A stretch of 64,000 bases of DNA, from NCBI RefSeq assembly GCF_030253575.1, contig NC_080561.1:38177564-38241563 (forward strand), read 5' to 3'. The DNA is from Rhododendron vialii. Its lineage: Eukaryota > Streptophyta > Magnoliopsida > Ericales > Ericaceae. Position 1 is the first letter of the stretch; every line of letters starts with the position of its first letter. A program made the translations under genes and the position numbers. Shown piece after piece: positions 21,279 through 33,053 of this stretch. Below the pieces are notes generated by a model, which searched no databases, was not told where the DNA came from, and worked only from the letters and a program-made list of their open reading frames with translations.

Positions 21279-21769
21279 GCCGTAGTTAGTTTCTCTTTGA
21301 AATTTGATTGGTCAAAGTCGGACCAAATCCATTGAGTTTGAAAGTTCGACGTTGGAATAAGTCTTATATTTGAAAACATAAGTCTTATAATTGGATGTGG
21401 TTTAATATTCTACGTACACGTGACACAAAATCCATACGTGTCTGTATCTTTTATTGTATATGGTGGATCATGGTAAGAAAGATGATGTCAGATTTACCAA
21501 TATTTGAGTATGGTAGGTCCAGGGCCAGACCTACCTTCGGGGCCGGGTAAGCTCCGGCCCTAATTTTGATTTACCAAGAGCGGTGCCAAAATTTTGATTA
21601 TGTAAGCTCATAAACAAGAGTTAACAACAGCACATAATTGTGTGAAATTTTGTTCCTCCATGCATAGACCTCCATACATTGACAGGTACAAGATAGTTCA
21701 TGTCTTCGTATATTTCGATCGTTTTGGGTGTTTGTCAATGCATTCATCAAGCCTCTATTTAGTTAAAAA

Positions 21770-21985
21770 TGTAAGAAGCTTTTGATTTGTGTGTTGTACA
21801 TGACATGTTCGAAGGGTGTGTCCAGAGAGTGTTCGTATCCGTCAAGCGTCCAACACCGGTACTTGATCTCCAACGGAGTGTCCGTGCTACATAGCTGGTA
21901 TCAAAGTAGCTAGGAGCATAGGGCCAAGCTAATGGAATACTCGTATATAGGTTCTGTTCCATATTTCATAGGGTGTCAATATTAG
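21770..21985 (+). pseudogene. Second relic of the AKR intron-like block
   Basis: Strongly similar to 19690-19880: 'gtgttgtaca', 'gtccaacaccggtacttgat', 'ctccaac.gagtgtccgtgc', 'ggtatcaaagtagctaggag', 'taggttctgtt', 'agggtgtcaatatt'. It is cut off on the right by a repeat starting at about 21985. Confidence 0.5.
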
Positions 21986-22640
21986 GGTTGTCAAATGGGC
22001 AGGTTTGGGTCAAATTGGGTAAGTTATAAGTGAGTTGAGTCTTTAATGGGTCACTGACCCATTTAGACCCAATTAGCTAGGAGCCCAATTACCTATACAC
22101 AATCCAACCCATTTATTTGAAATTAAACCTGACCCGCCCATTAACCCAATTAAAATTAAAAATGACTAAAATACCCATATACACTAACATGACCATATCA
22201 CCCTTATACATTTAAATGACCAAATTACCCTTGCATACTAAAATTACCATAATACCCCTATATACTAAAATGACCAAATTACCCATGTATACTAAAATTA
22301 CTGAACCGAATGGAGATTCTGGTGAAATTAGGGGTGTCAAATGGACGGGTTTGGGCTAAAATGGGCAAGTTGTAAGTGAGTTGAGTCTTTAATGGGTCAT
22401 TGACCCATCTAGACCCATTAATTATGAGTTCAATTACTCATACCCAACCCAACCTATTTATTTAAAATCAAACCCGACCCGCCTATTAATTCAATTACAT
22501 ACTATATACTAAAATTTTAAAATGACTAAAATACCCATATACACTGAAATGACCATATTACCCCTATACATTTAAATGACTAAAACGCCCATGTACAAAA
22601 AAATTACCATATTATCCATGTATACTGAAATGACCAAATT
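21985..22640. repeat. Tandem pair of about 345-bp repeats
   Basis: Two head-to-tail copies (about 21985-22325 and 22332-22640) share 'gtgagttgagtctttaatgg', 'gacccatttagaccca' and a string of 'aaatgac.aaaatacccatatacac' phrases. The pattern matches the 'ggggtgtcaaatgggtgg' class of plant hAT-like non-autonomous elements. An inverted stretch of the same kind recurs at about 23325-23385, so 21985-23385 may be one element. Confidence 0.6.
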
Positions 22641-23550
22641 AAACAAAAAGTCTACCGCTGCTCTGTTTCACTGCTCTCTTTATTGTTTTCAATCTTTGGA
22701 TTTTAAAAGACTCTTCTAGAGCTGGAAGAGATTTTTCAAAATTTGTACCATTGATTGCCGAGACGGACGGGAGATTGAGTGCTGCAATGGGGGAGCGACT
22801 CCACTGAAAGGGGAAAAAAAATCGATTTTTTTACTTAAAAGTGGTTATTTTCTAAAATATTTGAGTAAAAGTAAATTTTTTTTACTTTTTTCAAAAAAGA
22901 AATTAGCACAAAATGAACAATCGCGAAAAAAATTGAATAAAGAAAAAAGTACTAAAAAAGAAAGTTGTTAGCGAAACGGGATCTAATGACTTTTGACTTG
23001 TCAGGAAAATGCATTTTGAGAACTTCAGTCAATTAGTTAATTACTAGGCGGTGATTCTTTTTTAATTATATTTGGATTTCTATTTCCATTATTGAGATGA
23101 GAGAGAGAGAACAACTCATGACCCAAATATTTATAGTTTGGTTCAGGTATATTTTTTATGCGGGAGAGAGTGAGAGAACTGGGTTATTTGATATTTTTAT
23201 GCGAGAGAGAGGATGACTTGGTCCTTTGATATTTTTTTATGCGAGACAGAATTGGGTTTGTTCCCCTGTTTTTTGGTGGGTTATATGCATGCCTTGTTAG
23301 GTCATTTAAGTTGACCCAATTAACGCCCAATTGAGACCCATTAATAGATGGGTTAGATGGGTCAAGACCTATTCTAACCCAACAGCGCGCACATAATCGT
23401 GCGAAATTTTGTTCCTATACGTCTCAACACATTGCCAGCTAAAAGATTGGGCGAGTGTCGTGTCTTTGTGTATATTTCAATCGTACGATTTGGTTGTAAT
23501 TTGTCAATGCGTTAATCAAACAGACATATAGAAATCAAATTCCAAACAAA
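22641..23550. other. Non-coding; interior of the preceding repeat
   Basis: AT-rich with GAGA tracts; no gene seen. Confidence 0.45.
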
Positions 23551-23882
23551 TATCGTGTCCTTGGCCGAGTGATTAACGGATGAAGAATCATTTTTGAATT
23601 GTATCAGAGTATACTACTAACATTTGATGGAAAAATAAACCTATACAACAAGCACTTAAAAATGTATTAAGAATGACTTGATCGACATGTCTAAAATTCA
23701 CTCACAAAGTAACATTCTACTCAAATACTAATTTCGAAAATAAGCGCTATGTAAGAGAACAATTTTCCGGAGTACATGCATCTTAGTCCTTGAAGTTGGC
23801 CGCAACACAAATTGTTTCAGTACGTGAAGGCTAAAAGTGGGGTTGCAAAAGGGATAGAAAGGAGAGGGTTTGCCAAAAAATA

Positions 23883-24212
23883 TTAGACACCGCCTCCTCC
23901 TCCCCCGCCGCCGCCACCTCCTCCTCCTCCACCACCACCTCCACAGGCACCACCGCCTCCTCCTATGCCTCCCCCGCCACCACCACCACATCCGCCGCCA
24001 CCATGATGACCATGGCCTCCATCAGTACCGAATATTGTCATGTCATGATGTCCAGCGTGGTGGTGACCGCCGATATGGCCACCACCCATATGGCCACCAC
24101 CAGAACGACCCCCACCTTGACCCCTGATGCAACTCACGATGATACCAAGAATTAAGAAGACGCCAAAAATTGCCCCAGCAGCAATCGCGAAAGCTGTGAA
24201 TCCACTGGTCAT
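23883..24212 (-). CDS. GRP3, small glycine-rich protein with one membrane span
   Basis: 109 residues. Starts MTSGF, with a membrane segment at about 5-26 (AFAIAAGAIFGVFLILGIIV), then SCIRGQG, GGHMGGGHIGGHHHAGHH, DMTIFGTDGG and a Gly tract to the end. The His cluster before DMTIF is shared with GRP4. The TATA box is 124 bp upstream and the leader ('gtacgtatgtctaatcctct') is nearly the same as in GRP4 and GRP5, so the promoter was duplicated with the gene. Unknown function. Confidence 0.7.
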   Translation of the reverse strand: MTSGFTAFAIAAGAIFGVFLILGIIVSCIRGQGGGRSGGGHMGGGHIGGHHHAGHHDMTIFGTDGGHGHHGGGGCGGGGGGGIGGGGGACGGGGGGGGGGGGGGGGGGV

Positions 24213-24335
24213 TGCTCTGCAGGGTGAAGTGTGGTTTTTGCTTAAATTGCTTCCCTTTCCAAAACCAAAAGCTACAACAACGTACGTATGTCTAATCCTC
24301 TATATATGTTGCTTTAATCCTGAAGCCGCTATGCA

Positions 24336-24343
24336 TATTTATA
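24336..24343 (-). promoter_or_regulatory. GRP3 TATA box
   Basis: TATAAATA on the minus strand, 124 bp from the ATG, embedded in a block conserved in GRP4 and GRP5 ('gcatatttatag'). Confidence 0.7.
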
Positions 24344-24359
24344 GCAGTAGTTTCCTTAA

Positions 24360-26850
24360 TTCCTCTGTTCTCTTTTGAAATTTATGTGGTCCAAGTCCGG
24401 ACCAAGGTTGGAACCTCCTTCACGCATCACAAAACATTGAGCTTGACATTTTGAATAAGTCTTATTTCAAAACAAAAAGATACGTACTGAACGCGTTCTA
24501 TGGCAATATGTGGTTTGAACAAGTGTTTACATATGATTTGACGTGTTATTCTTCGTACGCATGATTGGTACGGCACAAAATCCAGACGCGCCTCACATAT
24601 TATATATGACTGATATCAATGTAAGAATTTGGGTATTGTGTGTGCGTGTGTTTAAAGGGTCCATTATGTCTCTCCCTAGTCAGCAATTGCCTAGGTGAGT
24701 TGATATATATAATTATCCTCTCTCTTTTTTTTGTTGGTAAAAAATTACCCTCTTGCTTTCCTTCAAAAAAATATCAATGTAAGAATTTATTGTAATAGTA
24801 AGATAAAATGAACCTAGCATGGCCCCACATAATAAGAATTTGTTGTAATAATGAAGTCAACAAATCATTGATGACGGGATAATAGCAATCTTAAGAACAT
24901 TCAGTGAAACTCGAAGAAAATAAATTTATTTAAAAATGTTCCCCGAAAAATTCTCCCATAAAACGGCTTTCGCCGAGTTCAAATCCTAGTTCCGCACCTC
25001 ATTGATGCGGGGAAGTTTATGAACTATGGAACAATTGTGCAACAAACAAACGATATGGTTTAGAGAACGCTCTCTAAACTCTTTTTAATTCAATATCAAT
25101 AACAATCACCATACCTTGAAGGCTTACAACTTATTAAATAGTGCGGAAAAAAAAACCCTAATCCTAATTGATTCGTCCAAAGCGGAAGCCGAATCAATTA
25201 AAAGCAAAAATTACCAAAAATTCAGAATAATAACAAACTGGAAAAAGAAGACCAAGTATTAGTAAATATTCACTAGTTCTAGCATAACCCAAAGGGGTAT
25301 TAGTGAATATTCACTAATTTCCTTTTGAGAGGGGTATTAGTGAATATTCACTGGTTTCCCTTTTGCTATTAGTGAATCATCACTAGAAAAGATCGGCTTA
25401 ATTTGGATCGAACCCATATGGGCCCGTCGCATAATTCCGTAGTCACGAAATTATGGTTTTGCCATCCTAGGCTTAAAATGCCAAAGATACTCCTTGGCCA
25501 TGGCGTCTGCATCACTCATCCACCCTTAAAATCAGCTGATCAGTTTGATGTTTTGAAGATTCTTATCTCCCTTACATGCAATAAAAATCAAGGCTTTTTC
25601 AAATCATTCCAATATTGTTTCCTGCATTATCCGACCAAACACGAGGAGCTTTTCAAGATAATCGTTGTCTTATTCTCTTTTGGTCTCTTTGAATGTTCTG
25701 CATTCAAAGTCCTGTTCTAGTTACCAATTTGCATTCTCAAAGCTAATTAACCACGGAGAACCACGCTACTGCCAAATGGAGTACTTTGGCCTCAACGCGG
25801 AAGCCCGAACAAAGTAAATAAGGTCCCGTTTCCGCTTTCTTTTTCGTTTCTAACTTATTGCAAAAAGTAAAATTATTTCTCCTACCCTAAAACTTTTTTT
25901 TTAGGTTCGTTCTTCCTTTGACCTCTCTCATTTTCTCCGACACTATTTATAGTTTGGCGAAACAATTTGACTACAAAGTACTCGATCAAGAAATAGTCTA
26001 CAACTTTTAGCTCAACAAAATCAGATAGAGTGTTATTTTTTTCAGCATGGAAAAGGAAAAAGAGAGTCGCATTCCAAAACCTAGAGAGACTTGTCACAAT
26101 TGTCAAAGAAGGAATCCAAATGGGTCCAATCTATATGGGCCAATGAAGCCCACTTTGACTCATAGTACAGTCAACATCATACTGCATTAGCACTGAAAGA
26201 AGACAAACAAAAATGCAACACACAACCGTTGTGTGTGTTGTGTAACAAATTCTGGCCGTTCAAACGTGTTTGGATGGTTCAGATTTTAAGTAAACTATTT
26301 GCGCGAATAGTTTATTTATTCTCTCAGCGAATCTGGATTGTCCATTACAATAATGGACAGATAGAGATCAGTTGTGCGAAGAGTTTTGCACAACCGTTAT
26401 GCGTGTAGCTCTTTTGGTATGCTAATTTGTGTGTATTTGGTACATCATATTTACCTTCTTTTTTGTTTGATGACTCAGCTGCCAAGGGCAATTTAAAAGC
26501 ACATCGACTAATCTAGAGGGACCAATTCCACCATCCACTTGCAAAGGTCTCAACTAAAGTCAAAGCAAAGGTCTATGTGGACTATTCCGAAAGGAGCTGG
26601 TAGCAATTGAGTGGTTTCGAACTTAAAATTGTAACAAAGAGCAAACCCGTAAATCTCAAATCTTGATTAATAGTCCAACACCTTGAGGTTCACATTGTAT
26701 CCGCTCCAATAAGATAGCCACAATGGACGTATACTAATTAGGGAACTGCATCCTCTATGGTCTTGGATTTATAGATTGGATCAAACAGTTTAAAATTTCG
26801 ATCCTCCTTCTAGATTAGACATTTAACATAAGTTTAGTACTCCTATAATA
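24360..26850. other. Duplicated host spacer, no gene
   Basis: Shared with units 2 and 3 in large part. At 25260-25390 the phrase 'attagtgaatattcacta' recurs four times (also at about 31515-31650). A possible foldback insertion (about 26205-26410: 'cacaaccgttgtgtgtgt' and 'cacaaccgttatgcgtgt' ends) is present here but not in the other units. Confidence 0.5.
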
Positions 26851-27039
26851 TCTATATAATAAAACAGAGCTGTGTTTGAATTCAAAAGACAACCAACGTT
26901 CCAGATTTATCTCTTCCTCCTGCATAAATCTCTACCCTCCATTCTACAAAATGGCATGTCCGTAAATTGATAACTTTTTTTGACCATTTTCTAATCACAC
27001 ATTCCCCTTCTATTTTGGAAATCCGATTTCCATTTCCAG

Positions 27040-27075
<36 letters not shown>

Positions 27076-27993
27076 GAATACGATAATACGATTTGATTTC
27101 CAGACCCTCTCTCTCTCCGAATACGGCCTTCCTCCGCCTCCTCCCATCACGTAGGTTGGCCACCACCTCATTCTCCCCGCGCCGGCGGTGGTCTCCCTAA
27201 CGACCCAACATTGTTTTCGTGCCCTGTAATGCTATTTGGAAAGGAATTGCAAAAGTCACTCTGGAAACGAAAACACATGCAGCTACCCATTTGGAAATGA
27301 ATTGTTACGGGCATTTGGAAACGAATTGTTACAGGTAAGCACGGCTGATTATACCTTCTTCTTTTTTTGTGCAATGTTGATTCATGCCCTGTACGTTGTA
27401 TAATCTGATTGTATTGTTTTCATGCCCTGCGCATGCATTGCGTGTACCCAATTTGTAATCGGTATGTTCAGGCGGTAGTCTTCGGGCAAACCGGAAGTTC
27501 CTTATTTTAATGCATCCTAGGTGTTTGTAAAAATGCCTCATACAAATAGAATTGCTCTGTCATAATTCATTAGCTTCAACTACTATGCCTTCTGCAACGT
27601 GGGTCAGTTGAATGGCATAGTACATTACGAGACCAATTAAGTTGTTGCCATTCGTCTACGCCAAGCCAATTGAAGCTTTTCTATTCCATCGGTTCACACC
27701 AGCAGAGTGCACCATTGCCTTTTAGTACTCCATTTGTCAGAGACTTAAGTGACTTTATATTTGGTTTGACGTAGTTAATTTTTATTACGTGTGTTGGGTG
27801 ATTTATTGATTTTGAAAATTTGTGTAAAACTTGAATATTATTTGCATCTCGAATTGTCCTGCACATATTCCAAAGTTTAATTTGTTCCTACCCATTTTTT
27901 TAACATGTCCTCCTTTTGCTCATTGTTCCACAAATATCTTTAGTTGTATTCCAAATATGTTGCGCCGTGCCTTCAGGCACGGGCATTCGCTAG
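26851..27993 (+). mobile_element. Non-autonomous Helitron with confirmed empty sites
   Basis: 1143 bp. 5' TCTATATAATAAAACAG after A; 3' hairpin CCGTGCC-TTCA-GGCACGG (27965-27982), seven bases, then CTAG, followed by T. The target, read across the element as 'ataata|ttatgttacaatattt', is uninterrupted in unit 2 (about 32625) and nearly so in unit 3 (about 48020), as expected for insertion between A and T without target duplication. There is no Rep/helicase ORF. The interior holds (CT)n and a GC-richer block (27115-27190) of unknown origin, possibly captured gene sequence. Confidence 0.9.
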
Positions 27994-29325
27994 TTATGTT
28001 ACAATATTTGTAGGTTTTATTATTACTCCATATTTTATGTTTAGATAAGTCAGTTGAATTATTTTTTTTGTCCTTAATCAATTTTTTTTTGCATTTGTTA
28101 ATTTTTTATCAGCTTTTTGTGGATTATTGTTTTTTTATGACAAGAAGAATCTAAAAAGTAAAACATTACGATCGAAACCTAACTAATTTATTTGAATAAA
28201 GACAAAATAAGCCAAAAAACCAATTTTTTCGTCTTTACAATATTTGTAGGTTGGTCGGGTTTAGCCTTCAGGTTGTTCGGGTCGGGTCCGACCCCACGGG
28301 TAAGGCACGCACCAACCCGAACCCCGAACCAAAATCTAATTTTTAACAAAAAGTAAACCTGCACCCGTCTGAACCACATGTTCAACCCCGCCCGAGACCC
28401 TTCGAGTCGGGTCGGGCCCGCGAATTTTTTGCACACCCCTAATTCATGCTTTCTAGTTAGCCAAAGTTTACTTCCTTAGATCCTTTAGGTTTTTGCGTCA
28501 CCAAATGATTTGGGAGTATGATGCTCCTATTAAATCTGAACCCTTAGATTGAAAAGTAGGTAAATTACAGCCATTAGATCAAAACCATTCATAAAACGTA
28601 GGGTGGGTTTGCTAAAAACGAGATGGTTTAAAGAATTTTTGACCAAAAAAACGTAATATTACTTACCACATAAACAGATTTTATATATCATTACTTAAGG
28701 CAACACTAACTATGTTGCATGGCTACACTTTCTTAAAAAACACTTACTATACTTGTCGACAACACTTATCATAGAATAAGGAAAAAACGACTTGGGAGCA
28801 TGATACTCTCAAACCACTTAGGAGCATCATAGCTGGAGCCCATATAAAGGGATGCTAAAGTTATCTTTTAATTTGAATGTGAATAGAAGATGCAATGGTT
28901 TACGAAGAAATTTCTGTGTCCACACAAGCTTCCAATTTGTCTTTACCACTGGACATGATTTTTTATTTATTTATTACAACCGGTAAAAAAAGAATGCAAG
29001 TATTAGAACTGGACATGATTTTTTATTTATTTATTACCACCGGTAAAAAAAAGAATGCAAGTATTAGAATCACATTAATTGGAAACAAGTTTATAATCAT
29101 TACAAACTCAACCTAACTAATAGTCTCAACAAGTACAAGAGGGAACAACACATACACGCAGATGAAAATATACAAACACGTAATCTCATAAGTAGATACA
29201 AGAGTCGCAGCCAACTAAACTAGAGTCACAGGATTTTGGTTGTACAATTTGTTAGAGTGAGTTGGCAACTGCAAAATATCATGTTTTGAGGGCCCAAGAC
29301 TTTACCTAAAGGTTTCTAATTGTGA
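27994..29325. other. Duplicated host spacer with a remnant hAT MITE
   Basis: About 28240-28440 is a shortened form of the GGTCGGGTC-rich MITE intact at 33054-33365; its right end 'gcacacccctaattcatgc' is kept and its left end is lost. 28840-28870 ('catataaagggatgctaaag') is the empty-site counterpart of the LINE insertion in unit 2. No gene. Confidence 0.65.
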
Positions 29326-29329
29326 AATA

Positions 29330-29940
29330 TCAAGGCTGAGATGGCAAATGGGGATTACTTGCAAGCTACGTATATGGTTGGAAAGATTGTGGTGCCCAAA
29401 CAAAGGGATGAATCGAGCTGGTCCCCTCACCCTCCTAGGGTTTTAAAAATTAACGTCGATGGAGCGTTTTCTTCCTCTCGCGGCTTTGCTGTCTTTGGTG
29501 TAATTGCCAGAGATAGTAGTGGAATTGCTCGGTTTTGGCGCGCGGTGTGGGAAAGTGAAGGTGTCTTTAGCTTGTGCGATAGAGGCCTGGGCTCTAAGGA
29601 TAGCTTGCAATTCAGTAGTTGATGCAGATTATTCTCAAGTGATCTTCGAGTATGATAGTCTAAGTGGTGATTGAAAGTGTTCAAGGAAGAATTAACTGTC
29701 CATGGGAGATCAGAACTGTGGTGGAAGATATCAAGACTTGGGCTAAAGGAAGAAATTGGTCCTTCATCTGCGCTGGTAGAAAGAAGAACAAGGCTGTTCA
29801 TTGGTTGGCTTCTTATAGTATTAATAGTTGTTCTTCTATTCGGTTGGGTTGTATTCCGCTTGAGTTTGATTCTATTTTGTGTAAAGATTGTAACTCCTGA
29901 TTTGGTTGCCTTTTAATCAATGTGACATGTTCCAAAAAAA
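29330..29940 (+). pseudogene. 5'-truncated LINE fragment with RNase H domain
   Basis: KINVDGAFSSS, then FGVIARDSSG, is the start of a plant RNase H (RVT_3) domain as found at the C-terminus of L1-type ORF2 or in stand-alone retro-derived genes. The second half (DIKTWAKGRNWSFICAG, KAVHWLASYS) is in another frame, so there is at least one frameshift. It ends in a short A-tail 'ccaaaaaaag'. It sits at the junction between duplication units 1 and 2. Confidence 0.7.
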
Positions 29941-30208
29941 GAAATTACTACTAACATTTGGTGGAAAAATAAACCATTACAACAAGCACTTAAAAATGTC
30001 TTCAGAATGACGTGACATGTCTAAATTAAACACTCACATGACATTCTACTCAAATAATTTCGAAAATAAGCGCTAGCTATGCAAGAGAACCATTTTCCGG
30101 AGTACATCTTAGTCCTTGAAGTTGGCCGCAACACAAATTATTTCAGTACGTAAAGGCTAAAAGTGGGGTTGCAAAAGGGATAGAAAGGAGAGGGTTTGCC
30201 AAAAAATA

Positions 30209-30541
30209 TTAGACACCGCCTCCTCCTCCCCCGCCGTCGCCACCTCCTCCTCCTCCACCACCACCTCCACAGGCACCGCCGCCTCCTCCTCCTCCTCCTG
30301 TGCCTCCCCCGCCACCGTGATGACCATGGCCTCCAGCAGTATCGAATATTGTCATGTCATGATGTCCAGCGTGGTGGTGATCGCCGATATGGCCACCACC
30401 CATATGCCCACCACCAGAATGACCTCCACCGTAGTATCCAGGACCCCTGATGCAACTCATGATGATACCAAGAATTAAGACGAGGCCAAAAATTACCCCA
30501 AAAGCGATCGGGATACCTGGTAATGGGAATCCACTGTTCAT
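30209..30541 (-). CDS. GRP4, small glycine-rich protein with one membrane span
   Basis: 110 residues. MNSGFPLPGIPIAFGVIFGL begins a membrane segment (about 8-30), followed by SCIRGPGYYGGGH, a His/Gly run, HHDMTIFDTAGG and a Gly tract. Closest to GRP3 in its middle and to GRP5 at its N-terminus (GFP.PGIPI.FGVIFG). The frame is open further upstream, but only from a GTG in the leader; the ATG at 30541 matches the paralogs. Function unknown. Confidence 0.7.
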   Translation of the reverse strand: MNSGFPLPGIPIAFGVIFGLVLILGIIMSCIRGPGYYGGGHSGGGHMGGGHIGDHHHAGHHDMTIFDTAGGHGHHGGGGGTGGGGGGGGACGGGGGGGGGGDGGGGGGGV

Positions 30542-30664
30542 TGCTTTAGGTGATGTGTTGTTTTTGCTAATTAAATTGCTTCCCTTTCCAAAACCAAAAG
30601 CTACAACAACGTACGTTTGTCTAATCCTCCGTATTTGTTGCTTTAATCCTGAAGTCACTTTGCA

Positions 30665-30672
30665 TATTTATA
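30665..30672 (-). promoter_or_regulatory. GRP4 TATA box
   Basis: TATAAATA on the minus strand, 124 bp from the ATG, same block as GRP3 and GRP5. Confidence 0.7.
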
Positions 30673-30724
30673 GCCGTAGTTTCCTTAATTCCTCTGTTCT
30701 CTTTTGAAATTTATGTGGTCCAAG

Positions 30725-31045
30725 TTGTAGAAATCATATATCCATCTCAAAATCAATTGACAACAAGTGGAGATATCTCAAATGTTATTAATTAATTACT
30801 CATTCCACTCCCAAGCAATGTGATCATCTCCCCTCACGTGCGGTCATATCATCGTGCAGCCTTTTTGCTGGTCTGTCATCGTGGGGTGTGGATTGTGAAT
30901 TTTAAAATATGGGGTGGAATGGGCCCTGCTCTGATACTCTATAGAAACCTTATATCCATCTTAAAGTCAATTGGCAATGAGTAGAGAGGTCCAAATGTTA
31001 TTAAGTGATCACTCATTCCACTTACAAGCAATGTGGAATTCTATT
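30725..31045. repeat. Two direct copies of a dispersed repeat, upstream of GRP4
   Basis: Copies at about 30733-30830 and 30945-31045 ('ccatctcaaaatcaattg', 'caaatgttattaa', 'cattccactcccaagcaatg'), separated by about 115 bp including 'ctgatactctatagaaacc'. Absent from the matching place in units 1 and 3. Direct terminal copies suggest a small LTR-type (TRIM-like) element, but no PBS was identified. Confidence 0.55.
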
Positions 31046-33045
31046 TCCTTAACACAAGTCCGGACCGAGGTTGGAATCTCCGTCACGCATCACAAAACAT
31101 TGAGCTTCACGTTTTGAATATGTCTTATATCTCAAAACATATGGCTATATATATGTATATCCAAAAATGCAATCTCGGATGCGGTTTGAACAAGCGTTTA
31201 CATATGATTCGGCGCGTCATTCTTCATACGCGTCATTGGTACGGCACGAAATCCAGACATATATATATAGTCCGGATCCTATAAGGGATCCCGCATGGGC
31301 TTACCGTGCGGGACTCCCATTTCCCGATCGAATTGCGACGATCCGAATCGCTCAAAGTGATCAGAACGTGATTTTAAGGGTACTCGCGAGGAATCAGCAA
31401 AAAAATGATCGGGAAGGGCTTGATCCGAACAGTTTCTTATTGAACGGTTCAGTAAAAAACTGCTCGGATCAAGCCCTTCTCGATCATTTTTTTCGGAAGA
31501 ATAACAAAACTAGAAAAAAAGACCAAGTATTAGTGAATATTCACTAGTTCTATCATAATACCCAGAAGAGTATTAGTGAATATTCACTGGTTTCCTTTTG
31601 AGAAGGGTATTAGTGAATGGTTTCCCTTTTGCTATTAGTGAATATTCACTAGAAAAGAACGGCTTAATTCGGATTGAACACATATGGGCCCGTTGCATAA
31701 TTCCGTAGTCACGAAATTACGGTTTTGCCATTCTAAGCTTAAAATGCCAAAGATACTTCTCAGCCATGACATCTGCATCACTCATCCGCCCTTAAAATCA
31801 GCTGATCAGTTTGATGTTTTTTGAAGATTCTTATCTCCCATACGTGCAATAAAAATCAAGGCTTTTTTCAAATCATTCCATTATCTCCCATACGTGAAAA
31901 AGAGAGTCGCATTCCAAATCCAAGAGAGACTTGTCGCAATTGTCAAAGAAGGAATCCAAATGGGTCCAATCTATATGGGCCAATCTATGCGGGTGACCTA
32001 CCAAGCTATGTAATAATCATTCTGCATCTGACTCATTACAATTGTATAGCGGGGCATATACGAAATATAAACGACCCGAATACTTCTGATGGGGGTTGCA
32101 TATATTCAGCTTTTTACGAAATCCTTTTTCATTGTCGCCATTTGGAGACAAAAATGGCAGGTCTAAAGCTACAGTCTATAACGGTCCACACAAACAATAA
32201 TGCTATGTTAATTTTTGTGTATTTGGTACATCCTATTTACCTTCTTTTTTGTTTGATGACTCCGCTGCCGGGGGCAACTTAAATGCACATCGACTAATTT
32301 AGGAAGACCAATTTCGCCATCCACTTGCAAAGGTCTCAACTAAAGTCAGAGCAAAGGTCTATGTGGACTATTCCGGAAGGAGTTGATAGCAACTGAGTAA
32401 TTTCGAACTTAAAACGTAGAAGAGAGCAAACCCATAAATTCCAAATCTTGATTAATAGGCCAACCCCTTGAGGTTTACATGTATCCGCTCCAATGAGATA
32501 GCCACAATGGACGTATACTAACTAGGGAACTGCATCCTCTATGGTCTTGGATTTATAGATTGGATGGAACAGTTTAAAATTTCGATCCTCCATCTAGATT
32601 AGACTTTGAACATAAGTTTAGTATAATATTATGTTACAATATTTGTAGGTTTTATTATTACTCCATATTTTATGTTTAGAGAGATAAGTCAGTTGACTTA
32701 TTTTTTTGTTCTTAATCAATTTTTTTTCGCATTTGTTAATTTTTTATCAGCTTTTTTGTGGATTATTACTTCTTTATGACGAGAGGAATCTAAAAAGTAA
32801 AAAATTACGATCAAAACCTAGCTAATTTATTTGAATAGAGACAAAATAAGCCAAAAAACCAATTTTTTTGTCTTTATTCAAAAATCTGGGTTTCGATAAT
32901 AATTTTATACTTTTTAGATTTCTCTCGTCAAGACGAAGCAATAATCCAAAAAAAATTGACGAAAAATTAACAAATGAGAAAAATTTTGAATAAGAACAAA
33001 AAAAAAAAAGTCAGTTGACTTATTTAGCCGAACAACCAAGTTATT
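31046..33045. other. Duplicated host spacer, no gene
   Basis: Mostly shared with units 1 and 3. It contains a hairpin-forming insertion (31396-31496) and a run of 'attagtgaatattcact' repeats (31530-31650). Confidence 0.55.
31396..31496. repeat. Inverted repeat (hairpin)
   Basis: Arms 'aaaaaaatgatcgggaaggg' plus 'cttgatccgaacagttt', and 'actgctcggatcaagccc' plus 'ttctcgatcattttttt', around a short loop. Probably part of a foldback element spanning about 31265-31500. Confidence 0.75.
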
Positions 33046-33053
33046 ATTCATGC

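Larger units (their letters stand above)
23550..29325. repeat. Segmental duplication, unit 1
   Basis: First of three related host segments (others about 29945-43890 and 43890-54650). Landmarks in order: 'aagcacttaaaaatgt', the GRP gene and its promoter, 'cagctgatcagtttgatgtt', 'gaatccaaatgggtccaatc', 'cttggatttatagattggat', 'tagttagccaaagtttactt', 'cacacaagcttccaatttgt', and 'gtgaaatatcaa' at the end. Unit 1 contains GRP3 and a Helitron. It has its own 60-bp direct duplication at 28957-29070. Edges are approximate. Confidence 0.75.

Noticed and set aside
28895..29116. ORF of 73 codons with internal repeats
   Set aside because: Made of a 60-bp direct duplication; the matching sequence in units 2 and 3 is not kept open in this frame.
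31167..31547. 126-residue plus ORF
   Set aside because: Crosses a hairpin-forming insertion and has no counterpart in units 1 or 3.
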